Below are positions 8,510 through 18,104 of a stretch of DNA of 64,000 nucleotides, one piece after another. The stretch lies in contig NZ_WSQA01000004.1 in assembly GCF_009768885.1 (NCBI RefSeq), positions 1 to 64,000 on the forward strand, given 5' to 3'. The translations under genes were made by a program, and so were the position numbers. Numbering within the stretch: position 1 is the stretch's first letter; the number at the start of each line of letters is the position of its first letter. Under the pieces are notes generated by a model. That model had not been told where the DNA came from and did not search any database. It saw only the letters and a program-made list of their open reading frames with translations. The stretch is from Sphingobacterium humi (GTDB taxonomy: Bacteria > Bacteroidota > Bacteroidia > Sphingobacteriales > Sphingobacteriaceae).

Positions 8510-9961
8510 ATGGGAAAACCAACAGGATTTTTAGAATATGAGAGATCGCTTCCGCTAAAAGAGAAAGTGGAGCAAAGAAAACAGAATTATCAGGAGTTTG
8601 TGCAAGCTTACTCGGATGAGCAATTGAATAACCAGGCTGCCCGCTGTATGAACTGCGGAATACCCTTCTGCCATTCGGGATGCCCCCTTGGCAATGTGAT
8701 TCCGGAGTTTAATGACGCCGTGTATGATGGCAAATGGGAAGAAGCCTACCAGATTTTAACCTCAACCAACAACTTCCCGGAGTTTACCGGGCGCATCTGT
8801 CCGGCACCTTGCGAATCGGCTTGCGTGCTCGGGATCAACAAATCGCCGGTGGCTATCGAGGAGATCGAGAAGCATATCATCGAGATTGCCTATAAGAAGG
8901 GCTATGTGAAGCCTAATAAATCGTTCCTGAAAACGGGTAAGCGTGTAGCCGTGGTGGGCTCAGGACCATCCGGACTAGCCGCAGCAGCACAGCTGAACAA
9001 AGCGGGTCATGATGTGGTGGTCTACGAACGTGATGATAAGGTTGGCGGGCTATTGCGCTACGGAATCCCGGATTTTAAACTCGACAAATCGGTAATCGAC
9101 CGTCGGGTTGAGATTATGGAGCAATCGGGTGTGGAGTTCCGCACCAATGCAGAAGTCGGTAAAAACGTAGCGGCGCACGAACTTAACGCATACGACGCCG
9201 TGGTATTGACCGGAGGTTCGACCATCCCGAGAAACTTAAACATTCCGGGTAGAGAACTTAAGGGCGTACATTATGCCATGGAGTTCCTAAAACAACAAAA
9301 TAAACGTGTTGGAAATTCCAGCTTCGAAGAAGCGGATATCCATGCGCAAGGAAAGCATGTCTTAGTGATCGGTGGTGGAGATACAGGATCTGATTGTGTC
9401 GGCACATCGAATAGACATGGCGCCAAATCGGTAACTCAATTCGAGCTTATGCCTACTCCACCAGAAGCCCGAACAGCTGCCATGCCATGGCCAAGCTACC
9501 CAATGTTGCTGAAAACAACAACCTCCCATGAGGAAGGATGCCAACGCCATTGGAGCATCAGCACCAAGGAATTCTTAGGCGATGAAAACGGAAACCTGCG
9601 TGCCGCCCGCATTGTAGACCTAAGTTGGGAAACCGATGAACTGGGACGCCCTAGCAAATTCACCGAAGTGGAAGGCTCGGAACGTGAGATCCCCTGCGAA
9701 TTGGTGACCCTAGCTATGGGATTCCTCCATCCGCAACACGAAGGCTTGCTACAGCAATTAGGGGTAGAGTTGGATCAGCGTGGCAATGTGAAAGCCAGCG
9801 AAACAGCCTATCAAACCAATATCGATAATATCTTTGTGGCCGGCGATATGCGCCGCGGACAGTCCTTAGTGGTATGGGCAATCTCCGAAGGTCGCGAATG
9901 CGCCCGCAAGGTAGATGAATTCCTAATGGGTTCTTCGGTATTGGAAAGCAAAGAAAATTAG
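8510..9961 (+). CDS. gltD: Glutamate synthase small subunit
   Basis: The beta subunit of GOGAT takes electrons from NADPH through FAD and two 4Fe-4S clusters and passes them to GltB. The 483-residue length is typical. The N-terminal ferredoxin-like part carries [14 protein letters not shown] (about residues 45-58) and CPAPCESAC (about 99-107). FAD binding is shown by [12 protein letters not shown] (about 149-160), and NADPH binding by [10 protein letters not shown] (about 287-296). The C-terminal [18 protein letters not shown] closes the FAD site. It is co-transcribed with gltB and has an unusually good ribosome binding site. Confidence 0.97.
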   Translation: MGKPTGFLEYERSLPLKEKVEQRKQNYQEFVQAYSDEQLNNQAARCMNCGIPFCHSGCPLGNVIPEFNDAVYDGKWEEAYQILTSTNNFPEFTGRICPAPCESACVLGINKSPVAIEEIEKHIIEIAYKKGYVKPNKSFLKTGKRVAVVGSGPSGLAAAAQLNKAGHDVVVYERDDKVGGLLRYGIPDFKLDKSVIDRRVEIMEQSGVEFRTNAEVGKNVAAHELNAYDAVVLTGGSTIPRNLNIPGRELKGVHYAMEFLKQQNKRVGNSSFEEADIHAQGKHVLVIGGGDTGSDCVGTSNRHGAKSVTQFELMPTPPEARTAAMPWPSYPMLLKTTTSHEEGCQRHWSISTKEFLGDENGNLRAARIVDLSWETDELGRPSKFTEVEGSEREIPCELVTLAMGFLHPQHEGLLQQLGVELDQRGNVKASETAYQTNIDNIFVAGDMRRGQSLVVWAISEGRECARKVDEFLMGSSVLESKEN

Positions 9962-10087
9962 AGATGAGATTTGAGATATGAGATTTGAGATGCTTGATGC
10001 GCTAGTAGATGTGAGATTCCAAATAAGGTTCATTTCCCCAATACTGGAGTCCAAATTCTCATATCTCATATCTCACATCTCCTATCT
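9961..10087. repeat. GAGATnTGA short-word repeat with inverted copy
   Basis: Directly after gltD the DNA reads as repeated GAGAT/TGAGAT words (9961-9992). From 10052 to 10087 the complementary words ATCTCATATCTCAC appear, so the two blocks can pair as an imperfect long stem around a 60-bp centre. No reading frame is present. This could serve as the gltBD 3' end or be a decayed intergenic repeat. Confidence 0.55.
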
Positions 10088-10126
10088 AAAAACAAAAGGT
10101 TCCAACCTTTCGATTGAAACCTTCAA
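10088..10126 (-). terminator. Rho-independent terminator of the initiator tRNA genes
   Basis: On the minus strand AAGGTTTCAA and TTGGAACCTT form a 10-bp stem with one G-T pair around an 8-nt loop, followed by TTTGTTTTTAG. It starts about 5 nt beyond the 3' end of the proximal tRNA gene. Confidence 0.7.
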
Positions 10127-10130
10127 ATAG

Positions 10131-10203
<73 letters not shown>

Positions 10204-10215
10204 ATGTATTTTTAA

Positions 10216-10245
10216 TGTCTTAGGATTAAGCCTCGCGCTTAATCC
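10216..10245. other. Spacer hairpin between the two tRNA genes
   Basis: GGATTAAG and CTTAATCC form a perfect 8-bp inverted repeat around a 7-nt loop in the 52-bp spacer between the two initiator tRNA genes. On the minus strand it lacks a T-run directly behind the stem, so it is more likely a processing structure than a terminator. Confidence 0.4.
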
Positions 10246-10255
10246 GGGTTTTTAG

Positions 10256-10328
<73 letters not shown>

Positions 10329-10440
10329 ATGTATTGTTGAAATCTCATCTGTTGGTATCCTAGATGCAGATTATATTATCTCCGAATTGGAGTACAAAGA
10401 TATTATTTGTTTCTTTGTAAAACAAATAAAAATCAAAATA

Positions 10441-11319
10441 ATGTCGCATAAAGCAGGATTCGTCAGTATCATTGGAAAACCAAATGCCGGGAAGTCAACC
10501 CTAATGAACTCATTAGTAGGGGAAAAGATGTCTATCATTACACCGAAGGCTCAAACCACTAGGCACCGCATAATTGGTATCGTAAATGATGAAGACCATC
10601 AAATTGTCTTTTCTGATACCCCTGGCGTCATCAAACCAAACTATTCCTTACAGGAATCCATGATGAATTTTGTGATGGGTTCTATTATTGATGCCGACAT
10701 TCTTCTTTTTGTTACAGACATCCATGAGAAGTACGATGAGAATGACGTTCTCGATAAATTACGCAACACCAGTTCGCCGGTGGCTATTATCATCAATAAG
10801 GTGGATAAATCATCGGAGGACGAAGTGAAGGCGAAGATTGAGTTCTGGAAAGAGAAAATTAATCCGGACGTCATCTTCCCGATTTCGGCCTTACATGGTT
10901 ACAATGTAGAATCTGTGATGAACTACATTAAGGAAAAACTACCTGTACATGCACCTTACTACGAAAAGGACGAGCTAACGGATAAGTCCATGCGTTTCTT
11001 CGTGTCGGAAATTATTCGCGAGAAGGTGTTTAAGCTGTATGATAAGGAAATCCCTTACAGTACTGAGGTTATTATCACCTCTTATAAGGAAGAGCCTAAA
11101 ATAACCCGTATTGCGGCAGAGATTATCGTGGAGCGCGATTCCCAGAAGAACATCATCATCGGGAAAGCCGGCGCCATGATCAAGAAAGTAGGCACCTATG
11201 CACGTCAGGATATTGAAGAGTTTATCGGCGGAAAAGTATTCTTGGAAATGTTCGTGAAGGTATTACCCGACTGGCGTAGCAAGAAAAACTACCTTAAACG
11301 TTTCGGATACGACGATTAA
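10441..11319 (+). CDS. era: GTPase Era
   Basis: Era binds the 3' end of 16S rRNA and helps 30S maturation. From ATG 10441 the protein has 292 residues, the family's normal length. A longer frame from TTG 10387 would add 18 unlikely residues. Motifs are G1 GKPNAGKST (12-20), G3 DTPGV, G4 NKVD and G5 ISA, followed by the C-terminal KH RNA-binding domain (IIVERDSQKNIIIGKAGAMI). It is transcribed away from the tRNA genes and converges on khtU, with about 30 bp between the two stop codons. Confidence 0.97.
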   Translation: MSHKAGFVSIIGKPNAGKSTLMNSLVGEKMSIITPKAQTTRHRIIGIVNDEDHQIVFSDTPGVIKPNYSLQESMMNFVMGSIIDADILLFVTDIHEKYDENDVLDKLRNTSSPVAIIINKVDKSSEDEVKAKIEFWKEKINPDVIFPISALHGYNVESVMNYIKEKLPVHAPYYEKDELTDKSMRFFVSEIIREKVFKLYDKEIPYSTEVIITSYKEEPKITRIAAEIIVERDSQKNIIIGKAGAMIKKVGTYARQDIEEFIGGKVFLEMFVKVLPDWRSKKNYLKRFGYDD

Positions 11320-11348
11320 GCAAACAAGAAATAAATAGCTATGCGGGA

Positions 11349-12647
11349 TTATTCCTGCCCAGATGCCTCTAAGTCGCTAAGTTTCTTCTTAACCTTCTTA
11401 GGGGCTTCTTTTTGGCCCGACAGGCGGTTCCAAATGTTCCGAGACTCCTTCGTCAGCAGCGGAGATACGATAGAAAGAATCAATACATACACCACCACAA
11501 AAGATTGGATAACCGGCAATAACTTCCCGGCTTTCCCGATGTTCGCCATGATGATGGAGAACTCTCCCCTTGCAGATAGGGTAAATCCGATATCGACCGA
11601 ATTCTTCGGCTTCAGATCCGAGAATCTTGTCGCGAAATAGCCCGATGCCACATTCCCGATGATGGTGATAACTGCTGCAAAGGCTGCCCAGCCTACCGCC
11701 CCACCGAGGGAATACATATCAATAGAAAGCCCGAAGCTAAAGAAGAACATCGCCCCGAAGAAGTCTTTAAAGGGCAAGACCATACCCTCAATTTTCTTTA
11801 GGTATTTCGAGTCCGCAAAGACCAAACCCGCCATTAAAGCACCGATTGCTTCCGCCACATGGATAGTCTCCGAGAAGCCAGCAATGGTGAATAACAAACT
11901 AAAAATAATCAGGATAAACAGCTCTGAGGACTTCTCTTGCAATAATTTATCAATGAAAGGAATAAGCTTTCTACCTAAGATCAGGAAGGTTAAGATAAAG
12001 CCTAGGGCCAATAGCGAGGTGCCAGCGACCGCCCAGAAGGAACTACTTCCGGTGAGGATAAGCCCCGACAGGAAGGAAATATGCATGGCGATAAACAGAT
12101 CATCGAACATAATCATTCCCATGATTACCTCCGTTTCCGGATTCGCTGTACGCTTCAGGTCGGTTAATACCTTAGCTACAATAGCCGTTGAAGAACTGGT
12201 CATGATACCACAGAGCACCATCACCTCCTTAAAAGGAAGATCCATCATCCAGCCAACCAGCAGTCCGGACACAAAGTTCAAGGCGACGTAAAAGGATCCG
12301 CCCGCCACAATAGACTTCCCGGATTTGATTAAGCGCCCTACAGAGAACTCAAGGCCCAAGTAGAATAGGAGAAACAACACCCCTAACCTGCCCATAAAGT
12401 CGATAAAAGGCTTACTCTCGCGGAAGGTCAAGAACTTCCATACCGACTCTACGGCATGGGTGAAGCCCTCATTCCCCACGGAAGCGAGCATATCCTTAAT
12501 AAAATTGGGGTAGGATTCATGGCCCAATACCATACCGATGATAATAAAAAAGGGGATTACAGAGAAACGTAGTCGGTTGGCCAATAAGCCAACTAAGGCG
12601 ACAAGAAGGACGGCAATTCCGATTTCAATAATCAAAGTATTAGGCAT
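11349..12647 (-). CDS. khtU: K+/H+ antiporter membrane subunit (CPA2 family, KhtU-like)
   Basis: This 432-residue inner-membrane protein of the CPA2 cation:proton antiporter family has about twelve hydrophobic helices and a basic C-terminal tail (KKVKKKLSDLE). It lacks the cytosolic NAD-binding KTN domain of KefB/KefC. The gene starts 9 nt after the stop of the upstream TrkA-C-domain gene, which matches the khtT-khtU arrangement of Bacillus. It is inferred to export K+ in exchange for protons under the control of that partner. Confidence 0.85.
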   Translation of the reverse strand: MPNTLIIEIGIAVLLVALVGLLANRLRFSVIPFFIIIGMVLGHESYPNFIKDMLASVGNEGFTHAVESVWKFLTFRESKPFIDFMGRLGVLFLLFYLGLEFSVGRLIKSGKSIVAGGSFYVALNFVSGLLVGWMMDLPFKEVMVLCGIMTSSSTAIVAKVLTDLKRTANPETEVIMGMIMFDDLFIAMHISFLSGLILTGSSSFWAVAGTSLLALGFILTFLILGRKLIPFIDKLLQEKSSELFILIIFSLLFTIAGFSETIHVAEAIGALMAGLVFADSKYLKKIEGMVLPFKDFFGAMFFFSFGLSIDMYSLGGAVGWAAFAAVITIIGNVASGYFATRFSDLKPKNSVDIGFTLSARGEFSIIMANIGKAGKLLPVIQSFVVVYVLILSIVSPLLTKESRNIWNRLSGQKEAPKKVKKKLSDLEASGQE

Positions 12648-12656
12648 AGGCGTTGT

Positions 12657-13136
12657 TTAGAGTAGGATTTCCTTTAACAATTTAATGTTCTTTTGCTTTC
12701 CAGCGATCACCAAGGTAGCACCCGGTTGGATGACATACTCTGGCCCAGGGTTAATAATGGTTTCCTCACCTTTAATGGCGGCAATAATAGAGGCACCGGT
12801 GCGCTGGCGTACTTCCAGCTGGCCAATACTTTTATTTACCCCATCGTTAGATACTTCCACTTTGTACCATTCGATACGCAAGTCGTCTAGGGCGACTTCG
12901 ATGGTTTCCAATGCCTTCGGTTTGTAGGACAGTCCACCCAGAATACCGGCCACCTGTCTCGACTCTTCGTCTGACAGGGTCATTACACAATGGGTTTCGT
13001 TATCTTCATCTTCATGACGATACAGCTCACGTCTGCCATCGTCGTGGATAACAACCACCATATTGTCACCGGCTTCAGTTTCAATCTGGTATTTCTTCCC
13101 AATGCCAATTAGATCACTTTCTCTAACTATCGACAT
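12657..13136 (-). CDS. khtT: TrkA-C domain regulatory subunit of K+/H+ antiporter (KhtT-like)
   Basis: The 159-residue cytosolic protein closely follows Bacillus KhtT over its length. It opens with SDLIGIGKKYQIET and an IHDDGRRELYR segment, then has SRQVAGILGGLSYKPKALE, and ends in a RCK_C/TrkA-C domain (about residues 85-159, EVRQRTGASIIAAIKGEE to PGATLVIAGKQ). In the family this domain binds a ligand such as c-di-AMP and gates the antiporter. Co-transcription with khtU is evident from the 9-nt gap. Ligand identity here is inference from the family. Confidence 0.88.
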   Translation of the reverse strand: MSIVRESDLIGIGKKYQIETEAGDNMVVVIHDDGRRELYRHEDEDNETHCVMTLSDEESRQVAGILGGLSYKPKALETIEVALDDLRIEWYKVEVSNDGVNKSIGQLEVRQRTGASIIAAIKGEETIINPGPEYVIQPGATLVIAGKQKNIKLLKEILL

Positions 13137-13204
13137 ATTAACTTTTATTTAAATAAAACCTAAGTATATGAAATTCAAGACCCTCAAATATAAACAATCT
13201 CGCC

Positions 13205-13987
13205 CTATTTCGTAGCATCGATGATCTTATAACTACCATCTTCTCGCTTTTCAGGACGCCCGATCGCGATGCTTTTTGAATGGTAGAACATAAATACCCA
13301 GCCCTCAGGTGCCCCTGCAGCCCAGTATTCTTCGCGTAAGGCCTTCGCTTTACGGCCATCGAAATCGTACTTGGCGATAAAGTTCCGGAAGATTTCCTCC
13401 GGCTCAGGCAGTTCATCGCCGCCGAAGAAGAAATGCTCGCCACCTGTTTCAATATGGAATACCTGATGGAACTCGGAATGCCCTCCGGAAAGGTTATAGC
13501 GAATTTCATCGTTGATATAGCCATCGCCATTCACGAAGTTCAAGTTGCCCGAGCGTTGCACCACATCAAACACATCGGTTCGGTAGGAAGGCGATTCGGT
13601 ACTGAATGCAGCTTCCCATTCTTTCTCCTGCACGTAATATTCCGCATTCGGAAAAGCAATGCGCTTCACGCCATCCTTAAAATCCACCATCCCATTAGCG
13701 TGGTCTTTATGCAAATGCGACATCAGCACAAAACGTACATCGTCGATATCGAAACCCAGCTTCTTGATGTTGGCATGAATCAGCAATTCATCATCGGCGG
13801 TGCGTTGTCCTAATCCGGTATCCAGCAAGACCAAGCCAGCTTCTGTTTCCACCAAAAAAGGGTGCACATGGATAAAAAGAGAACCCGGACGATCTTTAGG
13901 ATCATCTTTCTTAGGATCAAATGGTATGAATTTCTTGGATTTATCAACAGAATAAGAACCCTCATAAAGGGAATATGCTCGAACCAT
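13205..13987 (-). CDS. MBL-fold metallo-hydrolase
   Basis: The 260-residue protein has the metallo-beta-lactamase fold. The metal site is visible as SHLHKDH (HxHxDH, about residues 90-96), a histidine in SGGHSEFHQ (about 167-175), an aspartate in FGGDELPEPEE (about 187-197) and a late histidine in FYHSKSIAIG. No signal peptide is seen, so it is probably cytosolic. The layout resembles lactonase or other general MBL hydrolases, and the substrate cannot be told. It is divergent from recJ with a 114-bp intergenic region. Confidence 0.8.
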   Translation of the reverse strand: MVRAYSLYEGSYSVDKSKKFIPFDPKKDDPKDRPGSLFIHVHPFLVETEAGLVLLDTGLGQRTADDELLIHANIKKLGFDIDDVRFVLMSHLHKDHANGMVDFKDGVKRIAFPNAEYYVQEKEWEAAFSTESPSYRTDVFDVVQRSGNLNFVNGDGYINDEIRYNLSGGHSEFHQVFHIETGGEHFFFGGDELPEPEEIFRNFIAKYDFDGRKAKALREEYWAAGAPEGWVFMFYHSKSIAIGRPEKREDGSYKIIDATK

Positions 13988-14101
13988 ATCTATTTATTTG
14001 TTTACTTGCGAGTTAAGTAAGTGTGTACACGTATAGCCCCGTCCCCATTAGGTAAGTATGACTATAAAATGTATATTTACACGTTATAAGAATGCAAAGA
14101 T

Positions 14102-15802
14102 ATGCAAAAAAGGTGGGTGCAAAAACCAAAAAAAAATGTCGACAATATTAACAAATTAAAAGATGAGCTGGGCGTAAATAGTATAATTGCAGAGTTATTG
14201 TTAAATCGGGACGTTGAAACCTTTGAGCAAGCCCGCGAATTCTTTAGACCTTCCTTAACACACTTACACGATCCTTTTTTGATGAAAGGAATGGATGCGG
14301 CCATCGCACGCATCGAAAGAGCAATAGGCAATAACGAGAAGATATTGATCTATGGCGATTACGATGTCGATGGTACGACCGCCGTTTCCGTAGTGTACAA
14401 TTTCTTCCGTAACTTCCACAGCCGACTGGAATACTACATTCCTGACCGCTATAAAGAGGGTTATGGCATCTCCACCGAAGGTATTGACTATGCGCATGAG
14501 CAAGGCTTTTCCTTAATCATCGCTTTAGACTGTGGCATTAAGGCCATCGATAAAATCAATTATGCCAAAAGCAAGCAGATCGACTTTATCATTGGCGACC
14601 ATCACCTTCCCGGCGACAGCCTTCCAGACGCTGTAGCTGTTCTGGATCCAAAGCGGGACGATTGCCCCTACCCTTACAAAGAACTTTCCGGATGTGGCAT
14701 AGGCTTTAAAATTATCCAGGCCTTCATTATCCAAAACGGAATGGATATGGAAATGGCCTATCAATACCTGGATCTGGTGGCAGTCAGCATTGCTTCAGAC
14801 ATCGTTCCAATTACCGGGGAGAACCGTATCCTGACCCATTTCGGACTTAAAAAACTAAACGGCAATGCCTGTTGTGGGCTGCAGGCTCTCATCAACCTGT
14901 CGACCCATAAAACCGGACAGTTTAGCATCAATGATATTGTCTTCCAGATTGGCCCACGCATCAACGCGGCCGGCCGGATAGACCATGCCAAGGATGCCGT
15001 TCAATTGCTGACCTCCAAATCGCTATCCGAAGCGAAGATCTTCTCCGAGAATATCGACGACCAGAACAATGTGCGTAAAGATTTCGATCTGCGCATCACG
15101 GAGGAAGCCCTCTCCTTACTTGACAACGACACAGGTCTTCAAAGCCGTAAAACGACGGTACTCTATAAATCCGATTGGCATAAAGGCGTTATCGGCATCG
15201 TGGCTTCCCGCCTCACCGAGCGCTATTACCGCCCTACGGTTATCCTCACAGAAACCAATGGCCATATTGCCGGCTCTGCCCGCTCGGTGTTAGGTTTCGA
15301 TCTGTATGAAGCCCTAAGCGAATGCAGTGACCTCCTCGATCAATACGGAGGCCATAAATACGCCGCAGGCTTAACCATGCAGCATAGCAATGTACCCCTA
15401 TTTCAAGAGCGTTTCGAGGAGGTGGTCTCCAAATCCATCAAGCCTGAAATGTTACAACAGGAGGTATTAATCGAGAAAGTCATCCAACTGCGTGATATTG
15501 ACGGCAAATTTTACCGTATATTACGCCAGTTTGAGCCCTTTGGCCCGCAAAACGAAGCGCCAGTTTTCATGTCGCAGCGCGTAACGGCCGCCGGATTAGC
15601 CTATGTGGTTGGAGCTACCCACCTCAAATTCAGCGTAAAGCAAGAAGATTCCTTTGCGTTTGAATGTATAGGCTTTGGTTTGGGCGAACATGCAGACCGC
15701 ATAAATAGCGGCAAACCCTTCGATATATGCTATGCCATTGAGGAAAACAACTGGCGCGGCAAGAAGAATTTGCAATTAAATGTAAAAGCTATTCGATTTT
15801 AA
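14102..15802 (+). CDS. recJ: Single-stranded-DNA-specific exonuclease RecJ
   Basis: This 5'-3' single-strand DNA exonuclease acts in recombination and mismatch or base-excision repair. The 566-residue length fits. Catalytic Mn2+ motifs of the DHH family are IYGDYDVDGTTA (about 80-91) and IIGDHHLPGD (about 161-170), followed by the DHHA1 part (SARSVLGFDLYEAL, QYGGHKYAAG) and a C-terminal OB-fold. A near -7 box TATATTTA (14072-14079) lies upstream. lptB follows 30 bp after the stop but has its own exact -7 box. Confidence 0.96.
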   Translation: MQKRWVQKPKKNVDNINKLKDELGVNSIIAELLLNRDVETFEQAREFFRPSLTHLHDPFLMKGMDAAIARIERAIGNNEKILIYGDYDVDGTTAVSVVYNFFRNFHSRLEYYIPDRYKEGYGISTEGIDYAHEQGFSLIIALDCGIKAIDKINYAKSKQIDFIIGDHHLPGDSLPDAVAVLDPKRDDCPYPYKELSGCGIGFKIIQAFIIQNGMDMEMAYQYLDLVAVSIASDIVPITGENRILTHFGLKKLNGNACCGLQALINLSTHKTGQFSINDIVFQIGPRINAAGRIDHAKDAVQLLTSKSLSEAKIFSENIDDQNNVRKDFDLRITEEALSLLDNDTGLQSRKTTVLYKSDWHKGVIGIVASRLTERYYRPTVILTETNGHIAGSARSVLGFDLYEALSECSDLLDQYGGHKYAAGLTMQHSNVPLFQERFEEVVSKSIKPEMLQQEVLIEKVIQLRDIDGKFYRILRQFEPFGPQNEAPVFMSQRVTAAGLAYVVGATHLKFSVKQEDSFAFECIGFGLGEHADRINSGKPFDICYAIEENNWRGKKNLQLNVKAIRF

Positions 15803-15805
15803 AAA

Positions 15806-15813
15806 TATCTTTG
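15806..15813 (+). promoter_or_regulatory. -7 box TATCTTTG upstream of lptB
   Basis: An exact TAnnTTTG match begins 4 nt after the recJ stop and ends 19 nt before the lptB ATG, so lptB can be transcribed independently of recJ. Confidence 0.5.
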
Positions 15814-15832
15814 CAAGGAAACGTTTAAACCC

Positions 15833-16567
15833 ATGATTCTTAAAGCAGAACATCTTATCAAGAAATACAAGCAACGTACCGTTGTGAACGACGTCTCTTT
15901 TCATGTGGAACAAGGCGAGATTGTAGGACTCCTAGGCCCCAATGGTGCCGGAAAAACAACCTCCTTCTACATGATTGTAGGTTTAATTAAACCCAACGAC
16001 GGACACGTCTTCTTAGACGACCTGGAAATTACCCAAGACCCGATGTACCGGCGTGCGCAACGCGGTATTGGCTACTTGGCGCAGGAAGCCTCTGTATTTC
16101 GTAAGCTATCTGTGGAAAACAACATCCTGGCGGTATTAGAGATCCATTACCCCAATAAAGCCGAACGCAAAGAAAAGCTCGAAGAACTACTTACCGAGTT
16201 CAGTTTACACCGCGTACGTAAGAACCGGGGCGACTTGCTTTCCGGTGGGGAACGCCGTCGGACGGAGATCGCCCGCGCCTTGGCCGCCAACCCCAACTTC
16301 ATCCTCTTGGATGAGCCCTTTGCCGGGGTAGACCCTATTGCGGTCGAGGAGATCCAAACCATCGTTGCCAAGCTTAAAACCCGTAATATCGGTATCCTTA
16401 TTACCGACCACAACGTTCAAGAAACCCTATCCATTACCGATCGCGCGTACCTGCTTACCGAAGGAAAGATTATGCTAACAGGTACCCCCGAGGAAATTGC
16501 CAATAACGAGCTTGCCCGTAAATTTTACTTAGGTCGACATTTTGAATTACGTCGTAAAAAGTTTTAA
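15833..16567 (+). CDS. lptB: LPS export ABC transporter ATP-binding protein LptB
   Basis: This cytosolic ATPase of the LptB2FG complex extracts lipopolysaccharide from the inner membrane. The 244-residue protein shows Walker [10 protein letters not shown] (35-43), the Q-loop AQE (83-85), the signature LSGGE (136-140) and Walker B FILLDE (156-161), with the LptB-typical SFYMIVGL after Walker A. A partner permease of the LptF/G family is encoded at 58429-59511. The gene is followed after 19 bp by the GH3-family gene on the same strand. Confidence 0.93.
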   Translation: MILKAEHLIKKYKQRTVVNDVSFHVEQGEIVGLLGPNGAGKTTSFYMIVGLIKPNDGHVFLDDLEITQDPMYRRAQRGIGYLAQEASVFRKLSVENNILAVLEIHYPNKAERKEKLEELLTEFSLHRVRKNRGDLLSGGERRRTEIARALAANPNFILLDEPFAGVDPIAVEEIQTIVAKLKTRNIGILITDHNVQETLSITDRAYLLTEGKIMLTGTPEEIANNELARKFYLGRHFELRRKKF

Positions 16568-16586
16568 ATTTATATTTTAACCTCAT

Positions 16587-18104
16587 ATGGCACTACTAAA
16601 TTCCTTCTTTACCTGGATCATGAAAAAGCGAATGCACCAGATCGACCTTTTCATGAAGTATCCGCACGATGTACAAGAAGAGTGGTTTCAAAGTTTAATC
16701 TCCGACGCCGAAGCAACTGAATGGGGTCGAAAATACGGCTACAACAGCATCTTTACCCCTGAAGAATACAAAAACAGAGTTCCAATTCAAGATTACGACA
16801 GCCTCAAAGGCTATATAGACCGCATGATCAAAGGGGAACAAAACATCCTTTGGCCATCGGATATCAAGTGGTTTGCGAAGTCTTCAGGAACCACTTCCGA
16901 CCGCAGTAAGTTTATTCCGGTAAGCATGGAAGCCCTGGAGGAATGCCATTACCAAGGTGGAAAAGACATGCTTTCCATCTATTGCCATAATAAACCCGAA
17001 AACAAAGTTTTTACTGGAAAGTCGGTGGTCATCGGGGGTTCTTCCATGATCAACAACTTTAGCCCCGACTCCTACTACGGTGATTTATCGTCCATATTGA
17101 TCCGCAACCTGCCCTTTTGGGCCGAGTTCCTCCGGACACCGAATATCGAAGTGACCTTAAACCCCAATTTCGAAGAGAAGATCGAGCAGATTGCCCAGAT
17201 TACCATCAAGGAAAATGTAACCAGCCTGGCTGGCGTGCCAACCTGGAACATGGTGATGGCTAATCGCATTCTCGAAATTACAGGCAAGGAAAACCTCTTG
17301 GAGGTATGGCCAAACCTCGAGTTCTATAGCCATGGTGGTGTAAGCTTTAAGCCCTACCGCGAGCAGTTTAAAAAACTCATCCCGTCCGAAAACATGTATT
17401 ACCTGGAGAACTATAACGCTTCAGAAGGCTACTTCGGCTTACAAGATCGCTCGGACTCGGAAGATCTGTTGCTAATGCTAGACTATGGCATTTACTACGA
17501 ATTCCTACCGATGGAAAACCTACATGAGGAGCATCCGAAAACCTTAGGACTCCATGAGGTAGAGTTAGGTAAAAACTACGCCTTAATTATCTCGACCAAT
17601 GCGGGACTATGGCGCTATAAAATTGGCGACACCATAAAGTTCACCTCCCTATCGCCTTATCGTTTCCAAATCTCCGGACGCACCAAGCAGTATATCAATA
17701 CCTTTGGGGAAGAAGTGATTGTAGACAATGCCGACCAAGCTTTGCAAGCGGCATGTACCGGAACGTCGGCAGCCATTAAAGACTATACCGCAGGGCCGGT
17801 TTATTTTAACGATAAAACTGCCGGTGCCCATGAATGGGTCATCGAGTTTGAAAAAGAACCAAACGATTTCCAACGCTTTTGCGAACTGTTAGACAGCCAC
17901 CTGCGCGAAATAAACTCTGACTACGATGCAAAACGCTATAAAAATATGGCGCTAAGCTTCCCTATTATTCACAATGCACCGAAGGAAACCTTCTACAATT
18001 GGATGAAGTCTAGGGGCAAACTAGGTGGTCAGAATAAAGTACCACGTTTGGCCAACAGCCGTGAATACCTCGATCCGCTCCTGAAATTGATGAACAATCA
18101 ATAA
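16587..18104 (+). CDS. GH3 family acyl-acid-amido synthetase-like protein
   Basis: The 505-residue cytosolic protein belongs to the GH3 branch of the adenylating superfamily. The plant members conjugate amino acids to hormones, and the bacterial ones mostly have unknown substrates. Visible motifs are the phosphate-binding FAKSSGTTSDRSKFIPVS (about 92-109), the YNASEGYFGLQ segment (about 275-285) and IISTNAGLWRYKIGDTI (about 333-349). It lies 19 bp after lptB and may share its transcript. A role in making a lipid or amide is conceivable, but nothing in the sequence decides it. Confidence 0.85.
   Translation: MALLNSFFTWIMKKRMHQIDLFMKYPHDVQEEWFQSLISDAEATEWGRKYGYNSIFTPEEYKNRVPIQDYDSLKGYIDRMIKGEQNILWPSDIKWFAKSSGTTSDRSKFIPVSMEALEECHYQGGKDMLSIYCHNKPENKVFTGKSVVIGGSSMINNFSPDSYYGDLSSILIRNLPFWAEFLRTPNIEVTLNPNFEEKIEQIAQITIKENVTSLAGVPTWNMVMANRILEITGKENLLEVWPNLEFYSHGGVSFKPYREQFKKLIPSENMYYLENYNASEGYFGLQDRSDSEDLLLMLDYGIYYEFLPMENLHEEHPKTLGLHEVELGKNYALIISTNAGLWRYKIGDTIKFTSLSPYRFQISGRTKQYINTFGEEVIVDNADQALQAACTGTSAAIKDYTAGPVYFNDKTAGAHEWVIEFEKEPNDFQRFCELLDSHLREINSDYDAKRYKNMALSFPIIHNAPKETFYNWMKSRGKLGGQNKVPRLANSREYLDPLLKLMNNQ

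Noticed and set aside
10387..10440. Longer N-terminus for Era from TTG 10387
   Set aside because: The added 18 residues are absent from the family's usual start, and ATG 10441 gives the normal length.
11659..12291. 210-codon plus-strand frame
   Set aside because: It is the mirror of the hydrophobic khtU gene; long antisense frames are common opposite membrane-protein genes.
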